Shown: positions 18,213-26,905, numbered from the stretch's first letter. The stretch: 64,000 nucleotides of DNA from Bradyrhizobium sp. 1(2017) (GCF_011602485.2 NZ_CP050022.2:3926001-3990000), one strand, 5' to 3'. Notes: generated by a model not told the origin, from the letters alone. Translations and numbers: made by a program.

Positions 18213-19208
18213 CTAATGCCCCTCCGGGCCCTGGGCCCGGAAATCACCGGGGGCCATGCCATAGGCGGCGTTGAAGACGCGGTAGTAGGTCGCCAGGCTC
18301 TCGAAGCCGCAGGAGGTCGCGATGTCGGCGATCAGCCGTTCCGGCGCCTCGCGCATCAGGCGGCGGCTCTGTTTCAGGCGCTCGTCGGTCACGGTCTGCG
18401 AGAAGCTCTTCTCCGCGGTCTCGAACAGGATATGCAGGTGACGTACGGATACGCCCAGCAGGTCGGCCACCATGACCGGTGCCAAATTGGGGTCCTGCAG
18501 ATGGCGCGCGATCAGGCGCCGGGCCTGGGAGAGGCGGGCAGTCCGCAGCGCGGCCTGTCCGCGCCGGCTGCCGGGCCGCAGGATGCCGCGCTCGATCAGC
18601 GCCAGATGGGCCAGAGCCTGGACGAGGGAGGCCTGGACGAGCGAAGCGCCACCGGAGGCGCCCTCATCGTCCGCGGCAGCCTCGCCGAGATCGGCGAAGC
18701 AGGCGCCGAGAAGGGGCGCCAAGCCGGGATCGCCGAACGTGCGCGGGGCAAGCTCGCGCATGCGCTTGTCCTGCCCCGGAATGCTGCTCACCGGGATCTT
18801 CAGGATCCGCAGATGGAAGCCGCCAGCGCCGAGCGGCGCGGTGCGGTAGGGCAGGTCGGTGTGGCTGGTGGCGAAGCTGCCATCGGCGATCGAAAAGTCG
18901 CTTCCGCGCATTCCGCCGAACCAGCCGCCGGTGCCGAGCTGCTGGTAGACGCAGATCGCGTCGCCGGGTGCGTAGGCGATGTCGGATGCGCTGCGTTCGA
19001 CCGAATAATGCGAGGCCTTCAGCTCGACGAGGCCAGCGTCGCCAAGCCGCTGCAGCGAGAATTCGCCGAAGAAATCAGCGCGTCGTTCGCGCTCGAGTTC
19101 GGCGGTGACGCCGAACAATCCCTTGGCGCGCACCTCGCGCCAATAGTCGAAGCGGTCGTGCGGCTCGACCTCGTCGGTACACCAGCGGTACACGGCAGCC
19201 CCCTTCAA
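18213..19208 (-). CDS. AraC family transcriptional regulator
   Basis: 331 residues. The C-terminal 100 carry two helix-turn-helix motifs: DLLGVSVRHLHILFE and ADIATSCGFESLATYYRVFNAAYGMAPGDFR, the second spanning the AraC signature. The N-terminal part (FDYWREV, AICVYQQLGTGGW) matches the AraC-binding-like/FeaR-type domain that precedes the HTH in many proteobacterial regulators. Targets are unknown; the neighbours do not form an obvious regulon. It is divergent from the caspase-like gene. Confidence 0.92.
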   Translation of the reverse strand: MKGAAVYRWCTDEVEPHDRFDYWREVRAKGLFGVTAELERERRADFFGEFSLQRLGDAGLVELKASHYSVERSASDIAYAPGDAICVYQQLGTGGWFGGMRGSDFSIADGSFATSHTDLPYRTAPLGAGGFHLRILKIPVSSIPGQDKRMRELAPRTFGDPGLAPLLGACFADLGEAAADDEGASGGASLVQASLVQALAHLALIERGILRPGSRRGQAALRTARLSQARRLIARHLQDPNLAPVMVADLLGVSVRHLHILFETAEKSFSQTVTDERLKQSRRLMREAPERLIADIATSCGFESLATYYRVFNAAYGMAPGDFRAQGPEGH

Positions 19209-19390
19209 CGGAATACGCCAGAAAAAAGCAGATTCCGCCGGACTCTGCCATAGGTCATTGATGGTATCCGGGAACGAAAGGCTCTTGAACCGTCCTTGCG
19301 CTTGGCTCGACTATCACACAGCGGCAGGGGTTCCATGAACGATCGTTCGAGGGACCAGCATGGGCCGCCATGCAACGGGATATGATTGCG

Positions 19391-20905
19391 ATGACGCGTC
19401 GGCTTTTCAGAATTCTGGCGGCCCTTGGCCTCGCGGCGGGCCTGAGCGGCTTCGCGGTTCCCGCACATGCCGAAAAGCGCGTCGCGCTCGTCGTCGGCAA
19501 CAACGATTACAGGAACGTGCCGAAACTGCTCAAGGCGGTCAACGACGCCCGCACCATGGGCGATACGCTGAGGCAGCTCGGCTTCTCGGTGATGCTCGCC
19601 GAGAACCAGAACCGGCAGCAATTCTCCGAGACGCTGCTCGCCTTCGACAAGGCGATCGAGCCCGGCGATACCGCGTTCTTCTTCTATGCCGGCCACGGCT
19701 TCGAGATCATGGGCCAGAACTATCTGCTGCCGACCGATGTGCCGGCGGCGACCGAAGGACAGGAAGAGCTGGTGCGAGACGCCTCGATCCTCGCCGACCG
19801 CATCGTCGAGCGCCTCCAGAACAAGAAAGCGCGGACCTCGATCCTGGTGTTCGACGCCTGCCGCAACAATCCGTTCGAGCGCAAGGGCACCCGTGCGGTC
19901 GCCGGCGGCGGCGGGCTTGCGCCGATGACGCAATTGCCCGAAGGCGTGTTCTCGGTGTTCTCGGCAGGGCCCCGCCAGACCGCGCTCGATCGCCTGTCCA
20001 ACGACGACGCCAATCCCAACTCGGTGTTCACGCGCACCTTCGCCAAGGAGCTGCTCAAGCCCGGCGAGAACCTCGTGCAGGTGGCGCAGCGCACCCGCCG
20101 CGCCGTCAGCGAGCTGGCCGATACCGTGAAGCACAGGCAGGTGCCCGTCTATTTCGACCAGATGGTCGACGACGTGTTCCTCGGCGGCCTCGCCAAGGAT
20201 GCGGTCGCGAGGTCCGACGATCCGCCGCCCACGAAGCTCGCGGCGCTGCCGCCGGTCTCCGTGCCGCAGCTCCCGAAGGAGGAGGCCACCAACGCGCCGA
20301 TCGCGAGCTTCTCGCGGCACAATGGCGGCTGGAGCGTGGTGTTCTCCTTCGCCGACCCGACGCTCGGCATTTCCTGGCGCATGGCCGGCAAGAGTGAGTT
20401 CCGCGAGACCGGCTTCATCGACACGCTCGATCCGCGCACGCGCAAGCGGATGCCGAATCCGTCGATCGAATTGCCGCCGGATGCTGCGGCCGGCACCATC
20501 GAGGTCCGCTATGTCGACCAGTCCGGCGACATGCAGGGCCCGTTCCCGATCAGGTTCGATCCCGAGGCCGCGCTGATCCGCGACCAGCGCAAGATCCTCG
20601 ACATGACCGCGACGAGCTGGCTGTCGTTCCGCGAGTTCAACGGCCTGCTGGTCTACTACACCCATCTCGTGTCCTACCGCTGCGCCATCCGTGAGGTCCG
20701 CATCGGCATCGACAGCGCCGTGCCCAACCAGGTGCTGAAGATGCCGCCCTGCGACATGCGCGACCCCAGCGCGGTCAGCGCCGGCATGCCGCTCTACATG
20801 AAGCTCGCACCAAGCACGCAGACCGTGTCGGTGGAGCTGACCTATCGCGACGGCAGCGTCTCCGAGATCAAAAGCTTTCGCAGCGCCAACCGCAGCAATA
20901 ATTGA
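19391..20905 (+). CDS. Secreted caspase-like (peptidase C14) protein
   Basis: 504 residues. A Sec signal peptide (MTRRLFRILAALGLAAG to AHA, about 27 residues) is followed by a caspase/metacaspase-like domain: ALVVGNNDYRNVPKL, the catalytic His in FFYAGHGFE (His102), PTDVP, and the catalytic Cys in VFDACRNNPF (Cys157). A linker of Pro/Lys (about 275-295) leads to a C-terminal beta-rich region of about 210 residues that I do not recognise. It would act in the periplasm as a cysteine protease of Arg/Lys specificity if active. The start at 19391 has GGGA at good spacing; in-frame ATGs lie at 19370 and 19382. Confidence 0.88.
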   Translation: MTRRLFRILAALGLAAGLSGFAVPAHAEKRVALVVGNNDYRNVPKLLKAVNDARTMGDTLRQLGFSVMLAENQNRQQFSETLLAFDKAIEPGDTAFFFYAGHGFEIMGQNYLLPTDVPAATEGQEELVRDASILADRIVERLQNKKARTSILVFDACRNNPFERKGTRAVAGGGGLAPMTQLPEGVFSVFSAGPRQTALDRLSNDDANPNSVFTRTFAKELLKPGENLVQVAQRTRRAVSELADTVKHRQVPVYFDQMVDDVFLGGLAKDAVARSDDPPPTKLAALPPVSVPQLPKEEATNAPIASFSRHNGGWSVVFSFADPTLGISWRMAGKSEFRETGFIDTLDPRTRKRMPNPSIELPPDAAAGTIEVRYVDQSGDMQGPFPIRFDPEAALIRDQRKILDMTATSWLSFREFNGLLVYYTHLVSYRCAIREVRIGIDSAVPNQVLKMPPCDMRDPSAVSAGMPLYMKLAPSTQTVSVELTYRDGSVSEIKSFRSANRSNN

Positions 20906-20998
20906 GGTTCCGCGGCCGCGGCTGCCTCGTCTGTCAGTCGACGCAAGGCGCGTTGCCGTTATGAACCGTGGGTCCGGGAAGTGCCGCAGCAACAGTTT

Positions 20999-21060
20999 GT
21001 GAAAATTCCCATTAACATATTTTAATTCATTTAATGCATTTAAGGATTTTAATATCGCAT
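20999..21060 (+). promoter_or_regulatory. Strikingly AT-rich promoter-like tract
   Basis: About 60 bases with very low GC (runs such as ATTAACATATTTTAATTCATTTAATG) in an otherwise GC-rich chromosome, just before the tiny Tat-exported protein gene. AT-rich tracts of this kind can serve as UP elements or as sites for nucleoid silencers. Exact -35/-10 boxes cannot be fixed. Confidence 0.45.
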
Positions 21061-21084
21061 TCCGACTCGCTACTGGAGGCCGCC

Positions 21085-21300
21085 ATGTCAGCATCAGATG
21101 ATGACCGTCGCGAATTCCTGAAGACCTGTGGAAAGTTCGCGGCCGTGACTCCTCCAACCCTGGCCGTTCTGCTGTCCACCTCCCTCACATCGGGTGCGAT
21201 TGCGCACTCCGGTGGAGGCGCGATCTACAAAGGCAACAATGGCAAGGGCAACGGCGGGGGTGATGGAAGCCCCAACGGGAAGACCGACATAGGCCGCTGA
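21085..21300 (+). CDS. Tiny Tat-exported Gly/Asn-rich protein (71 aa)
   Basis: ATG 21085 lies behind a good GGAGG site. The N-terminus MSASDDDRREFLKTCGKF carries a twin-arginine motif (RREFLK), followed by a hydrophobic stretch (PPTLAVLLSTSLTSGAIA) and an AHS-like cleavage site. The mature part is only about 34 residues, GGGAIYKGNNGKGNGGGDG then SPNGKTDIGR, rich in Gly, Asn and Lys. I recognise no enzyme domain. Tat export of so short a chain is unusual and suggests a cofactor-, partner- or modification-related role. It has its own AT-rich promoter region and terminator. Confidence 0.75.
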   Translation: MSASDDDRREFLKTCGKFAAVTPPTLAVLLSTSLTSGAIAHSGGGAIYKGNNGKGNGGGDGSPNGKTDIGR

Positions 21301-21406
21301 ATCGGTAGCGACAGCGGCACGCTGGAACGCTCCGTGACTTAGCAAGTTTCCCGATGCCCATCCCCAAGGGCAAATCGGCTGCCTTCCCCCCAAGGTAGCT
21401 TGAGCA

Positions 21407-21442
21407 GGCCCCGACTCTCTACCCCTGGAGTTGGGGCCTTTT
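21407..21442 (+). terminator. Intrinsic terminator of the tiny Tat protein gene
   Basis: GGCCCCGAC (21407-21415) pairs with GTTGGGGCC (21430-21438; one G-T pair) and is followed by TTTT. It lies about 105 bases after the stop codon at 21300. Confidence 0.8.
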
Positions 21443-21902
21443 GCTGGCGGGGCATTCCGCACTTGCCAGACACCTGACCGGACGTGGACGGGTATCGAAC
21501 CGGCCAGACGATCAGCGCGCGCGAAGCTCAAGGGGGAGCGCGTTGGCCATGCCGCGAAAGCACTCTTGCTTCCAGTGCGCCGACCGCGCGGCCTGCGATC
21601 TCCGAGGCCATGCGATCGGTTGCGTTCGGTCCCGGTGGTCGTCGTCCTCACTGTCGTGACGTTGGCCATTCGGCAGAGTGCCTGAGCTCGACAGCCAGAT
21701 TGCATCCGAGGTGTCGAGCAACCGCCTTCGTTCGTACGCGCTGAAGGCGTTGTAGTCGTCAACGATCCGCTGCGCCGACGGCTTGAGCGCCGTCCGATTG
21801 AAGGCTTGTTCGTTCTCCCAAGAAGAGCAGGCGTTCGTTCGCCGCTGGAGAAGGAACAACTCCTTCTGACTTGGATTGTCCACCAAACCAGGGAGGCAAC
21901 CC
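21443..21902. other. Region without a supported gene
   Basis: 460 bases. Open frames of 70-140 codons exist on both strands, but none has a convincing start, ribosome site or recognisable family. The last bases hold the GGGAGGCAACCC ribosome site of the next gene. It could be decayed coding DNA. Confidence 0.4.
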
Positions 21903-22349
21903 ATGATCCGCAACTCCATCCTCGTGACCATCGCTTGTGCGGCTCTTTCGACCGCTGCCTTTGCTCAAGGGGGCGGTGGTGGCGGAGGCGGCGGTGGTGC
22001 AGGAGGTGGCGCGGGTGCGGGCGCGGCGGCGGGTGCAGGGACGGGTACCGGTGGCGGCAGCGCGGGATCTGCGGGCTCATCGGGTGCCGGAATGGGCACG
22101 TCGTCCAGCAGCGCCAATTCCGGGCCGTCGGGTCCTTCCGGCATGGGGATACGTGGTACGACAACGGGCTCCAACGTGAACACCAGCACCAATACCGGCC
22201 CGATCAATTCGAACGCTCAAACGCCAACTACCGCCGGCAAGACTCCATCAGCAGCGCAAGCCGAGCGAAACATGGGTGTTGGCCATGCTCCCAATGGGTT
22301 GCCGATCGGCAGTCCGGGCACCGGGACCAGCAACGAGGATCAGAAATAA
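21903..22349 (+). CDS. Secreted Gly/Ala/Ser/Thr-rich low-complexity protein
   Basis: 148 residues. The signal peptide MIRNSILVTIACAALSTAAFA is followed by a glycine tract (about residues 23-45) and then Ala/Gly/Ser-rich sequence with repeats such as TGPINSN and AQTPTTAGK. The end is NGLPIGSPGTGTSNEDQK. No catalytic domain is visible. It is probably a periplasmic or extracellular unstructured protein. A GGGAGG site precedes ATG 21903, and a perfect terminator follows the stop. Confidence 0.75.
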   Translation: MIRNSILVTIACAALSTAAFAQGGGGGGGGGGAGGGAGAGAAAGAGTGTGGGSAGSAGSSGAGMGTSSSSANSGPSGPSGMGIRGTTTGSNVNTSTNTGPINSNAQTPTTAGKTPSAAQAERNMGVGHAPNGLPIGSPGTGTSNEDQK

Positions 22350-22367
22350 TCTGGTCCGTCTTCAGGC

Positions 22368-22390
22368 GAGGCCCGCGCTCTGCGGGCCTC
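22368..22390 (+). terminator. Intrinsic terminator
   Basis: GAGGCCCGC (22368-22376) and GCGGGCCTC (22382-22390) form a perfect 9-bp stem with a 5-base loop, followed by a T-rich tail (TTGCTGTCTT), 18 bases after the stop of the Gly-rich gene. Confidence 0.85.
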
Positions 22391-22520
22391 TTGCTGTCTT
22401 GCGGCCCTGGGCTGCTGCGAACCGGGGGCCTTGCCGCAAATTGAGACTGCCTTCGACCTGAATCACGCTAGTATCGTCCGCCATATCTCGATCGACAATC
22501 ACAGGCGGATCGCGGCTGCA

Positions 22521-23768
22521 ATGACGTCCGACCAACAATCTGACAGTGCCATGAAGGTCCGCTGCTGCATCGTCGGCGGTGGGCCAGCCGGCATGATGCT
22601 CGGCTATCTCCTGGGGCGCGCCGGCATCGATGTCGTGGTGCTGGAGAGGCATGCGGATTTCTTTCGCGATTTCCGCGGCGACACCGTGCATCCCTCGACG
22701 CTTGAGGTGATGGACGAGCTCGGCCTGATCGACGGCTTCCTGAAGCTGCCGCACCAGCGCTTGCAGAAGATGGACGGCCTGTTCGGCGGCACGCCGGTGC
22801 GCATCGCCGATCTCAGCCGGCTCCATACCAAGTACCCTTTCATCGCCTTCATGCCGCAATGGGACTTCCTGAACTATCTGCGTGAGGCCGGCCGACGCTT
22901 TGCCTCGCTCAAGGTGATGATGAGCACGGAGGCGATCGATCTGATCCGCCGCGGCGAGACGATCGCCGGCGTGCGGGCGAAGACGCCCGACGGCATCATC
23001 GACATCGAGGCCGACCTCACCATTGCCTGTGACGGCCGGCATTCGACGGTGCGCGAGCGCGCCGGCCTCGAGGTCGAGGAGATCGGCGCACCGATGGACG
23101 TGCTGTGGTTCCGCGCCGGCCGCAGACCCGACGAAACCGAGAACGTGTTCGCGCGGGTCGAGCCCGGCAAGATGATGATCACCTTCGACCGCGGCGACTA
23201 TTGGCAATGCGCCTATGTCATCGCCAAGGGGCAGCATGATGCGGTGAAGGCGAGGGGGCTGGCAGCGCTGCTCGACGACGTCGTGCGCATGGCGCCGATC
23301 CTTCGATCGGGCATCGCGGAGGTGAAGAGCTTTGACGACATCAAGCTGCTCACCGTCGCGATCAACCGCCTGACGCGCTGGACGCGGCCGGGCCTGCTGT
23401 GCATCGGCGATGCCGCGCATGCGATGTCGCCGATCGGCGGCGTCGGCGTCAATCTGGCGGTGCAGGACGCGGTCGCGACCGCAAACCTGTTGGCGGACAA
23501 GCTGCAGCACGGTTGCCCATCGGAGGATGAGCTCGACGCCGTGCGGCGCCGGCGCGAATTCCCGGTGAAGATGACGCAGCGAATGCAGGTCGTCGTGCAG
23601 AACAACATCATCAGCGGCGCCTTGCAGGGCGGTGACCGACCGTTGAAGGTGCCCCTGATCGTGCGCCTGATCACCGCGCTGCCGTGGCTCCAGGGCATAC
23701 CGGCCCGCCTGCTTGCGCTCGGCGTGCGGCCCGAGCACGTGCAGTCGAAAGCTGCGTCGTCTTCGTAG
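22521..23768 (+). CDS. FAD-dependent monooxygenase (PHBH/UbiH fold)
   Basis: 415 residues. The dinucleotide-binding motif is CCIVGGGPAGMMLGYLLGRAG (about residues 14-34, shown in part), VVVLERH closes the first beta-alpha-beta unit, DGRHSTVRERAG is the DG motif, and GDAAHAMSPIGGVGVNLAVQD is the second FAD motif GD. These define class A flavin hydroxylases of the p-hydroxybenzoate hydroxylase fold, which hydroxylate aromatic compounds. The substrate is unknown and no pathway genes flank it. ATG 22521 was chosen; a further ATG lies at 22551. Confidence 0.88.
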   Translation: MTSDQQSDSAMKVRCCIVGGGPAGMMLGYLLGRAGIDVVVLERHADFFRDFRGDTVHPSTLEVMDELGLIDGFLKLPHQRLQKMDGLFGGTPVRIADLSRLHTKYPFIAFMPQWDFLNYLREAGRRFASLKVMMSTEAIDLIRRGETIAGVRAKTPDGIIDIEADLTIACDGRHSTVRERAGLEVEEIGAPMDVLWFRAGRRPDETENVFARVEPGKMMITFDRGDYWQCAYVIAKGQHDAVKARGLAALLDDVVRMAPILRSGIAEVKSFDDIKLLTVAINRLTRWTRPGLLCIGDAAHAMSPIGGVGVNLAVQDAVATANLLADKLQHGCPSEDELDAVRRRREFPVKMTQRMQVVVQNNIISGALQGGDRPLKVPLIVRLITALPWLQGIPARLLALGVRPEHVQSKAASSS

Positions 23769-23947
23769 CGCGAGACTTACCCAGGGATAACGTCGCGTTA
23801 AATTGCGTGCGATGCGTTGCGTGCGCGCAACAGCGCGAACGGATTCAGGAATCGCTGCGCGCCGATCCGTCGCGTTAACCGTGTTGATTTCAATTTTAGT
23901 AAGAGCCCTCTGTGACCGTGCGCCCATCTGAGGACACGGGGTGTACC

Positions 23948-24721
23948 ATGCGTAATAAATTGATTGCCGCCTTCGCCTGCACGACCGCTCTGGTTTCGAC
24001 CGGCGCTGCTTCCGCCGCCGATCTCGGCGCGCGTTACACAAAGGCGCCTGCCTATGTCGAGCCGCTGTTCAACTGGACCGGTTTCTATGTCGGCGGCCAT
24101 ATCGGTGGCGCGTGGACCAACGAGCAGTTCATCAACAACGGGACCGGCGCGCCGTTCGGCGACCTTTCGCCGGGCGAAGGCTTCCGTCACCGCAAGTCGG
24201 GCATCATGGGCGGCGCCCAGATCGGCTACAACTGGCAGGCCAACAATTACGTGTTCGGCATGGAAGGCACGATCTCCGGCCTCGACAACAAGGGCTCGTT
24301 CACGAACACAGTGTTTGGCGTCGGCCTCGACGATCAATTCAGCTGGCGCGCCAATGTGCTCGCGACGATCGTCGGCCGTGCGGGCTTCGCGGTGCAGAAC
24401 AACCTGTTCTACATCAAGGGCGGCTATGCCGGCGTGAACAATCGTCTGTCGGTGATCGACAACGTGGCGAACCCGACGACGGGCTCCGGCGGCCAGACCC
24501 ATTGGCACAACGGCTGGACCGTCGGCGCCGGCTGGGAATACGGCATCACCCGCAACTGGATCGTCGGCCTCGAATACAATTACGCGGCCTTCGCCAGCCA
24601 GACCTATCAGCTCGGCGGCATCTCGGGTAACTACACCTTCGATACCAAGCCGCGTGACATCCAGTGGGCCGTCGTGCGCGCGAGCTACAAGTTCGACGCG
24701 CCGGCCATCTCCCGCTACTGA
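23948..24721 (+). CDS. Outer membrane beta-barrel protein (Omp25/RopB-like)
   Basis: 257 residues. The signal peptide MRNKLIAAFACTTALVSTG...ASA is followed by ADLGARYTKAP and then NWTGFYVGGHIGGAW, the hallmark of the Omp25/Omp31/RopB porin family in Rhizobiales. Alternating hydrophobic strands run to the C-terminal ASYKFDAPAISRY, ending in an aromatic residue as expected for barrel insertion. It is paralogous to the gene at 26123-26905. It has its own terminator at 24768. Confidence 0.93.
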   Translation: MRNKLIAAFACTTALVSTGAASAADLGARYTKAPAYVEPLFNWTGFYVGGHIGGAWTNEQFINNGTGAPFGDLSPGEGFRHRKSGIMGGAQIGYNWQANNYVFGMEGTISGLDNKGSFTNTVFGVGLDDQFSWRANVLATIVGRAGFAVQNNLFYIKGGYAGVNNRLSVIDNVANPTTGSGGQTHWHNGWTVGAGWEYGITRNWIVGLEYNYAAFASQTYQLGGISGNYTFDTKPRDIQWAVVRASYKFDAPAISRY

Positions 24722-24767
24722 GCACGTCAACGAACGACCAAGCAAAAACGATCACTGCCAAATTCAA

Positions 24768-24796
24768 AAGCCCCGGCTTCCACCGGGGCTTCCTTT
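24768..24796 (+). terminator. Intrinsic terminator of the porin gene
   Basis: AAGCCCCGG (24768-24776) and CCGGGGCTT (24783-24791) form a 9-bp stem, followed by CCTTTTTG. It lies 46 bases after the porin stop. Confidence 0.9.
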
Positions 24797-24844
24797 TTGC
24801 GTGCAGTGTTGTCTTGCGGCGCAGCCCTGTGGTGCAGGTCTGCC

Positions 24845-25615
24845 TCAGGCCATGACCGAGAAGCCGCCATCGACGGGAATCGCGGTGCCCGTGACGAAGT
24901 TCGACGCGGGCGAGGCGAGGAACACGGCGATGCCGGCGAAGTCGTCGATGTCGCCCCAACGCCCCGCGGGCGTGCGCGCCAGCACGCGCTCGTGCAGACC
25001 GGACACCTGCTGCCGCGCGCCGCGGGTGAGATCGGTGTCGATCCAGCCCGGCAGGATGGCGTTGACCTGAATGTTGTCGGGTGCCCAGGCGTTGGCGCAG
25101 GCGCGCGTGTACTGCACGATGCCGCCCTTGCTCGCCGCATAGGCGGTCGCGAAGCTCGCGCCGAAGATCGACATCATCGAGCCGATATTGATCACCTTGC
25201 CGTTGCCGGAGGCCTTCAGCGCCGGATAGGCCAGCTTTGAGCACACGAAGGCGCTGGTGAGGTTGGTGTCGATCACCTTGTTCCACTCGTCGAGCTCGAG
25301 CTCGTGCGGGGGCTTGCGGATGCTCATGCCTGCGTTGTTGATCAGGATGTCGATCCGGCCGAGATCCCGCACGACACGGTCGATCATGGCCGCAACCGCG
25401 GCCTTGTCGGTGACGTCGGTGGTGATGGCGATCGCCTTCACGCCGCGCTGCCTGAGATCGGCCACGGCGGCGGCGGACTTGGTCTCGTTGCGTCCGACCA
25501 CGGCGATATCGGCGCCGGCGTCGGCGAGTCCGTGCGCCAGGCCGAGCCCGATTCCGCCATTGCCTCCCGTGACGATCGCGACCTTGCCGCGGAGATCGAA
25601 CCGGTTCGATGTCAT
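24845..25615 (-). CDS. SDR family oxidoreductase
   Basis: 256 residues of classical short-chain dehydrogenase. NAD(P)-binding is TGGNGGIGLGL (about 17-27), NNAGMS (about 90-95), the catalytic Tyr and Lys are in YAASKGG, and PGWIDTDL follows. VDGGFSVMA is the family C-terminus. The style is that of glucose/2-deoxygluconate dehydrogenases, but the substrate is not determinable. A small membrane protein gene lies 21 bases upstream on the same strand, so the two are likely co-transcribed. Confidence 0.92.
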   Translation of the reverse strand: MTSNRFDLRGKVAIVTGGNGGIGLGLAHGLADAGADIAVVGRNETKSAAAVADLRQRGVKAIAITTDVTDKAAVAAMIDRVVRDLGRIDILINNAGMSIRKPPHELELDEWNKVIDTNLTSAFVCSKLAYPALKASGNGKVINIGSMMSIFGASFATAYAASKGGIVQYTRACANAWAPDNIQVNAILPGWIDTDLTRGARQQVSGLHERVLARTPAGRWGDIDDFAGIAVFLASPASNFVTGTAIPVDGGFSVMA

Positions 25616-25636
25616 GTTCTTATTCCCTGGTTTCTT

Positions 25637-25828
25637 CTATTGGTTGCTCTGCCAGATCAGCACCAGCCCGAAACCGGCCATGGCTGCGCCATAGCCTGCC
25701 CATTGCAGCTGGTCGACCATGAAGCTCGATCGCGGCCAGGCAACCGTGCCGGTTCCCTGTCCGATCCAGAGCAGCCCGATGGCAGTCGCAAACAGCCCTG
25801 CTACAAGCAGAAATCTGCGCGCATGCAT
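25637..25828 (-). CDS. Small two-helix membrane protein (63 aa)
   Basis: Starts at ATG 25828 behind a strong GGGAGGA site. The protein MHARRFLLVAGLFATAIGLL then polar WIGQGTGTVAWP and a second hydrophobic helix (QWAGYGAAMAGFGLVLIW) is typical of a small inner-membrane protein. No family function can be assigned. It is 21 bases upstream of the SDR gene and probably in the same transcript. The open frame continues upstream to 26053, but that part lacks protein-like character. Confidence 0.75.
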   Translation of the reverse strand: MHARRFLLVAGLFATAIGLLWIGQGTGTVAWPRSSFMVDQLQWAGYGAAMAGFGLVLIWQSNQ

Positions 25829-26073
25829 TCCTCCCATCGGTCCGCTTCTGTCGCGATGCGGCATGAACGATACCGCGGATCGCGAAAACTTGGCGCCACA
25901 GTAACCGTAGCTTCGGTGCGGACACAATGGTGCACCGGCACAAGCTGCCGGCGGGGAGGGGCGGGCGTCTCTGGAGGCCGTCGAGGCTGCGAGGCCGATT
26001 GGCGGTGATCGAATCCCGTTCACCGATGCAGACGAGGTGTCGTAGGCCGGCATCAGCCGCGGGGCCTCATAAC

Positions 26074-26101
26074 GAAAAAGCCCCGGCGATGCCGGGGCTT
26101 T
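26074..26101 (-). terminator. Intrinsic terminator of the second porin gene
   Basis: Read on the - strand, AAAGCCCCGGC and GCCGGGGCTTT pair perfectly over 11 bp around a 3-base loop (arms at 26091-26101 and 26077-26087), then continue into TTTTTCG. It lies 21 bases after the stop at 26123. Confidence 0.92.
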
Positions 26102-26122
26102 GACGTTTGACCTAAGGTTCGA

Positions 26123-26905
26123 TCAGTAGCGACCGACAGCCGGGCCGGTCCAGTTGAAGCGGTAGACCAGCGAGGTCGAGATCGTCTGGTTCCAGCTGTT
26201 GGCGCGGACGCTGTTGATGGTCGGGAGGTCGCCGATATCAGTGTTAATGGACTGAGTCTTCTGGTCGTAGAAGGCCGAACGGTACTCGGTCTTCATGAAC
26301 CAGCCCGGCGAAGCGATGCCGAAGATGTTCAGGCTGTTCTCGACACCGCCGCCGACGAACCAGCCGTGGCGATCATAACCATTGAGGTGAACACCGGCAG
26401 GCACGCCGGCGAGATCGGTGAGGTTGGTGCGGCCGAAGTGAGCGCCGGAGTAACCGCCGTTGACGTAGGAGAGAACGTTCGGGGCGACCAGCCAGCCGAG
26501 GCGGATACCAGCGGCCCAAGAGGTTTCCAGCTTCTGGCTGCCAGTGAGGTTGAAGATCGGGTCCTGGATGGTGGACCGGATGCTGCCGAACTGACCGTCG
26601 GCGAACACACCGGCGACCCAGGTGCCGCTGAACTGCCAATCGTAACCGGCGCCGACGGTGCCGAACCAGCCGGAGCCGCCCTGGCGCTGCGTGATCGTCA
26701 GCGGGATGCCGGTGGCCGTATCCACGAGGCTCTGGTCGGCATTCGAGAGGCCGCCGCCGCCGCCGCCGAACACGTAGAAGCCAGTCCAGTTGGCAACCGG
26801 CGCGGGAGCCGGGGCCTTCACGTAGGGGCGGGCGCCAAGGTCAGCGGCCGAGGCCGAACCGGTCATCGCCGCAACCGCGGTCAGAGCGAGCAAAGTCTTC
26901 TTCAT
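26123..26905 (-). CDS. Outer membrane beta-barrel protein (Omp25/RopB-like), second copy
   Basis: 260 residues starting MKKTLLALTAVAAMTGSASA, then ADLGARPYVKAPAP and NWTGFYVFGGGGGGLSN. The Omp25-like barrel ends in VYRFNWTGPAVGRY. Compared with the + strand paralogue at 23948, the N-terminal motif is the same but the strands diverge, and this copy has a five-glycine tract in the first strand. The two face each other with the SDR pair between them. ATG 26905 gives the expected signal peptide. Confidence 0.92.
   Translation of the reverse strand: MKKTLLALTAVAAMTGSASAADLGARPYVKAPAPAPVANWTGFYVFGGGGGGLSNADQSLVDTATGIPLTITQRQGGSGWFGTVGAGYDWQFSGTWVAGVFADGQFGSIRSTIQDPIFNLTGSQKLETSWAAGIRLGWLVAPNVLSYVNGGYSGAHFGRTNLTDLAGVPAGVHLNGYDRHGWFVGGGVENSLNIFGIASPGWFMKTEYRSAFYDQKTQSINTDIGDLPTINSVRANSWNQTISTSLVYRFNWTGPAVGRY

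Noticed and set aside
21490..21501. GGTATCGAACC, which resembles the T-arm of a tRNA on the - strand
   Set aside because: The flanking bases do not form the 5-bp T-stem, and no anticodon arm or acceptor stem fits.
21512..21931. 139-codon - strand open frame with a fairly natural composition (QRIVDDYNAFSAYERRRLL)
   Set aside because: It begins inside the start region of the Gly-rich gene, lacks a ribosome site, and no family is recognised. It may be a gene remnant, but cannot be supported.
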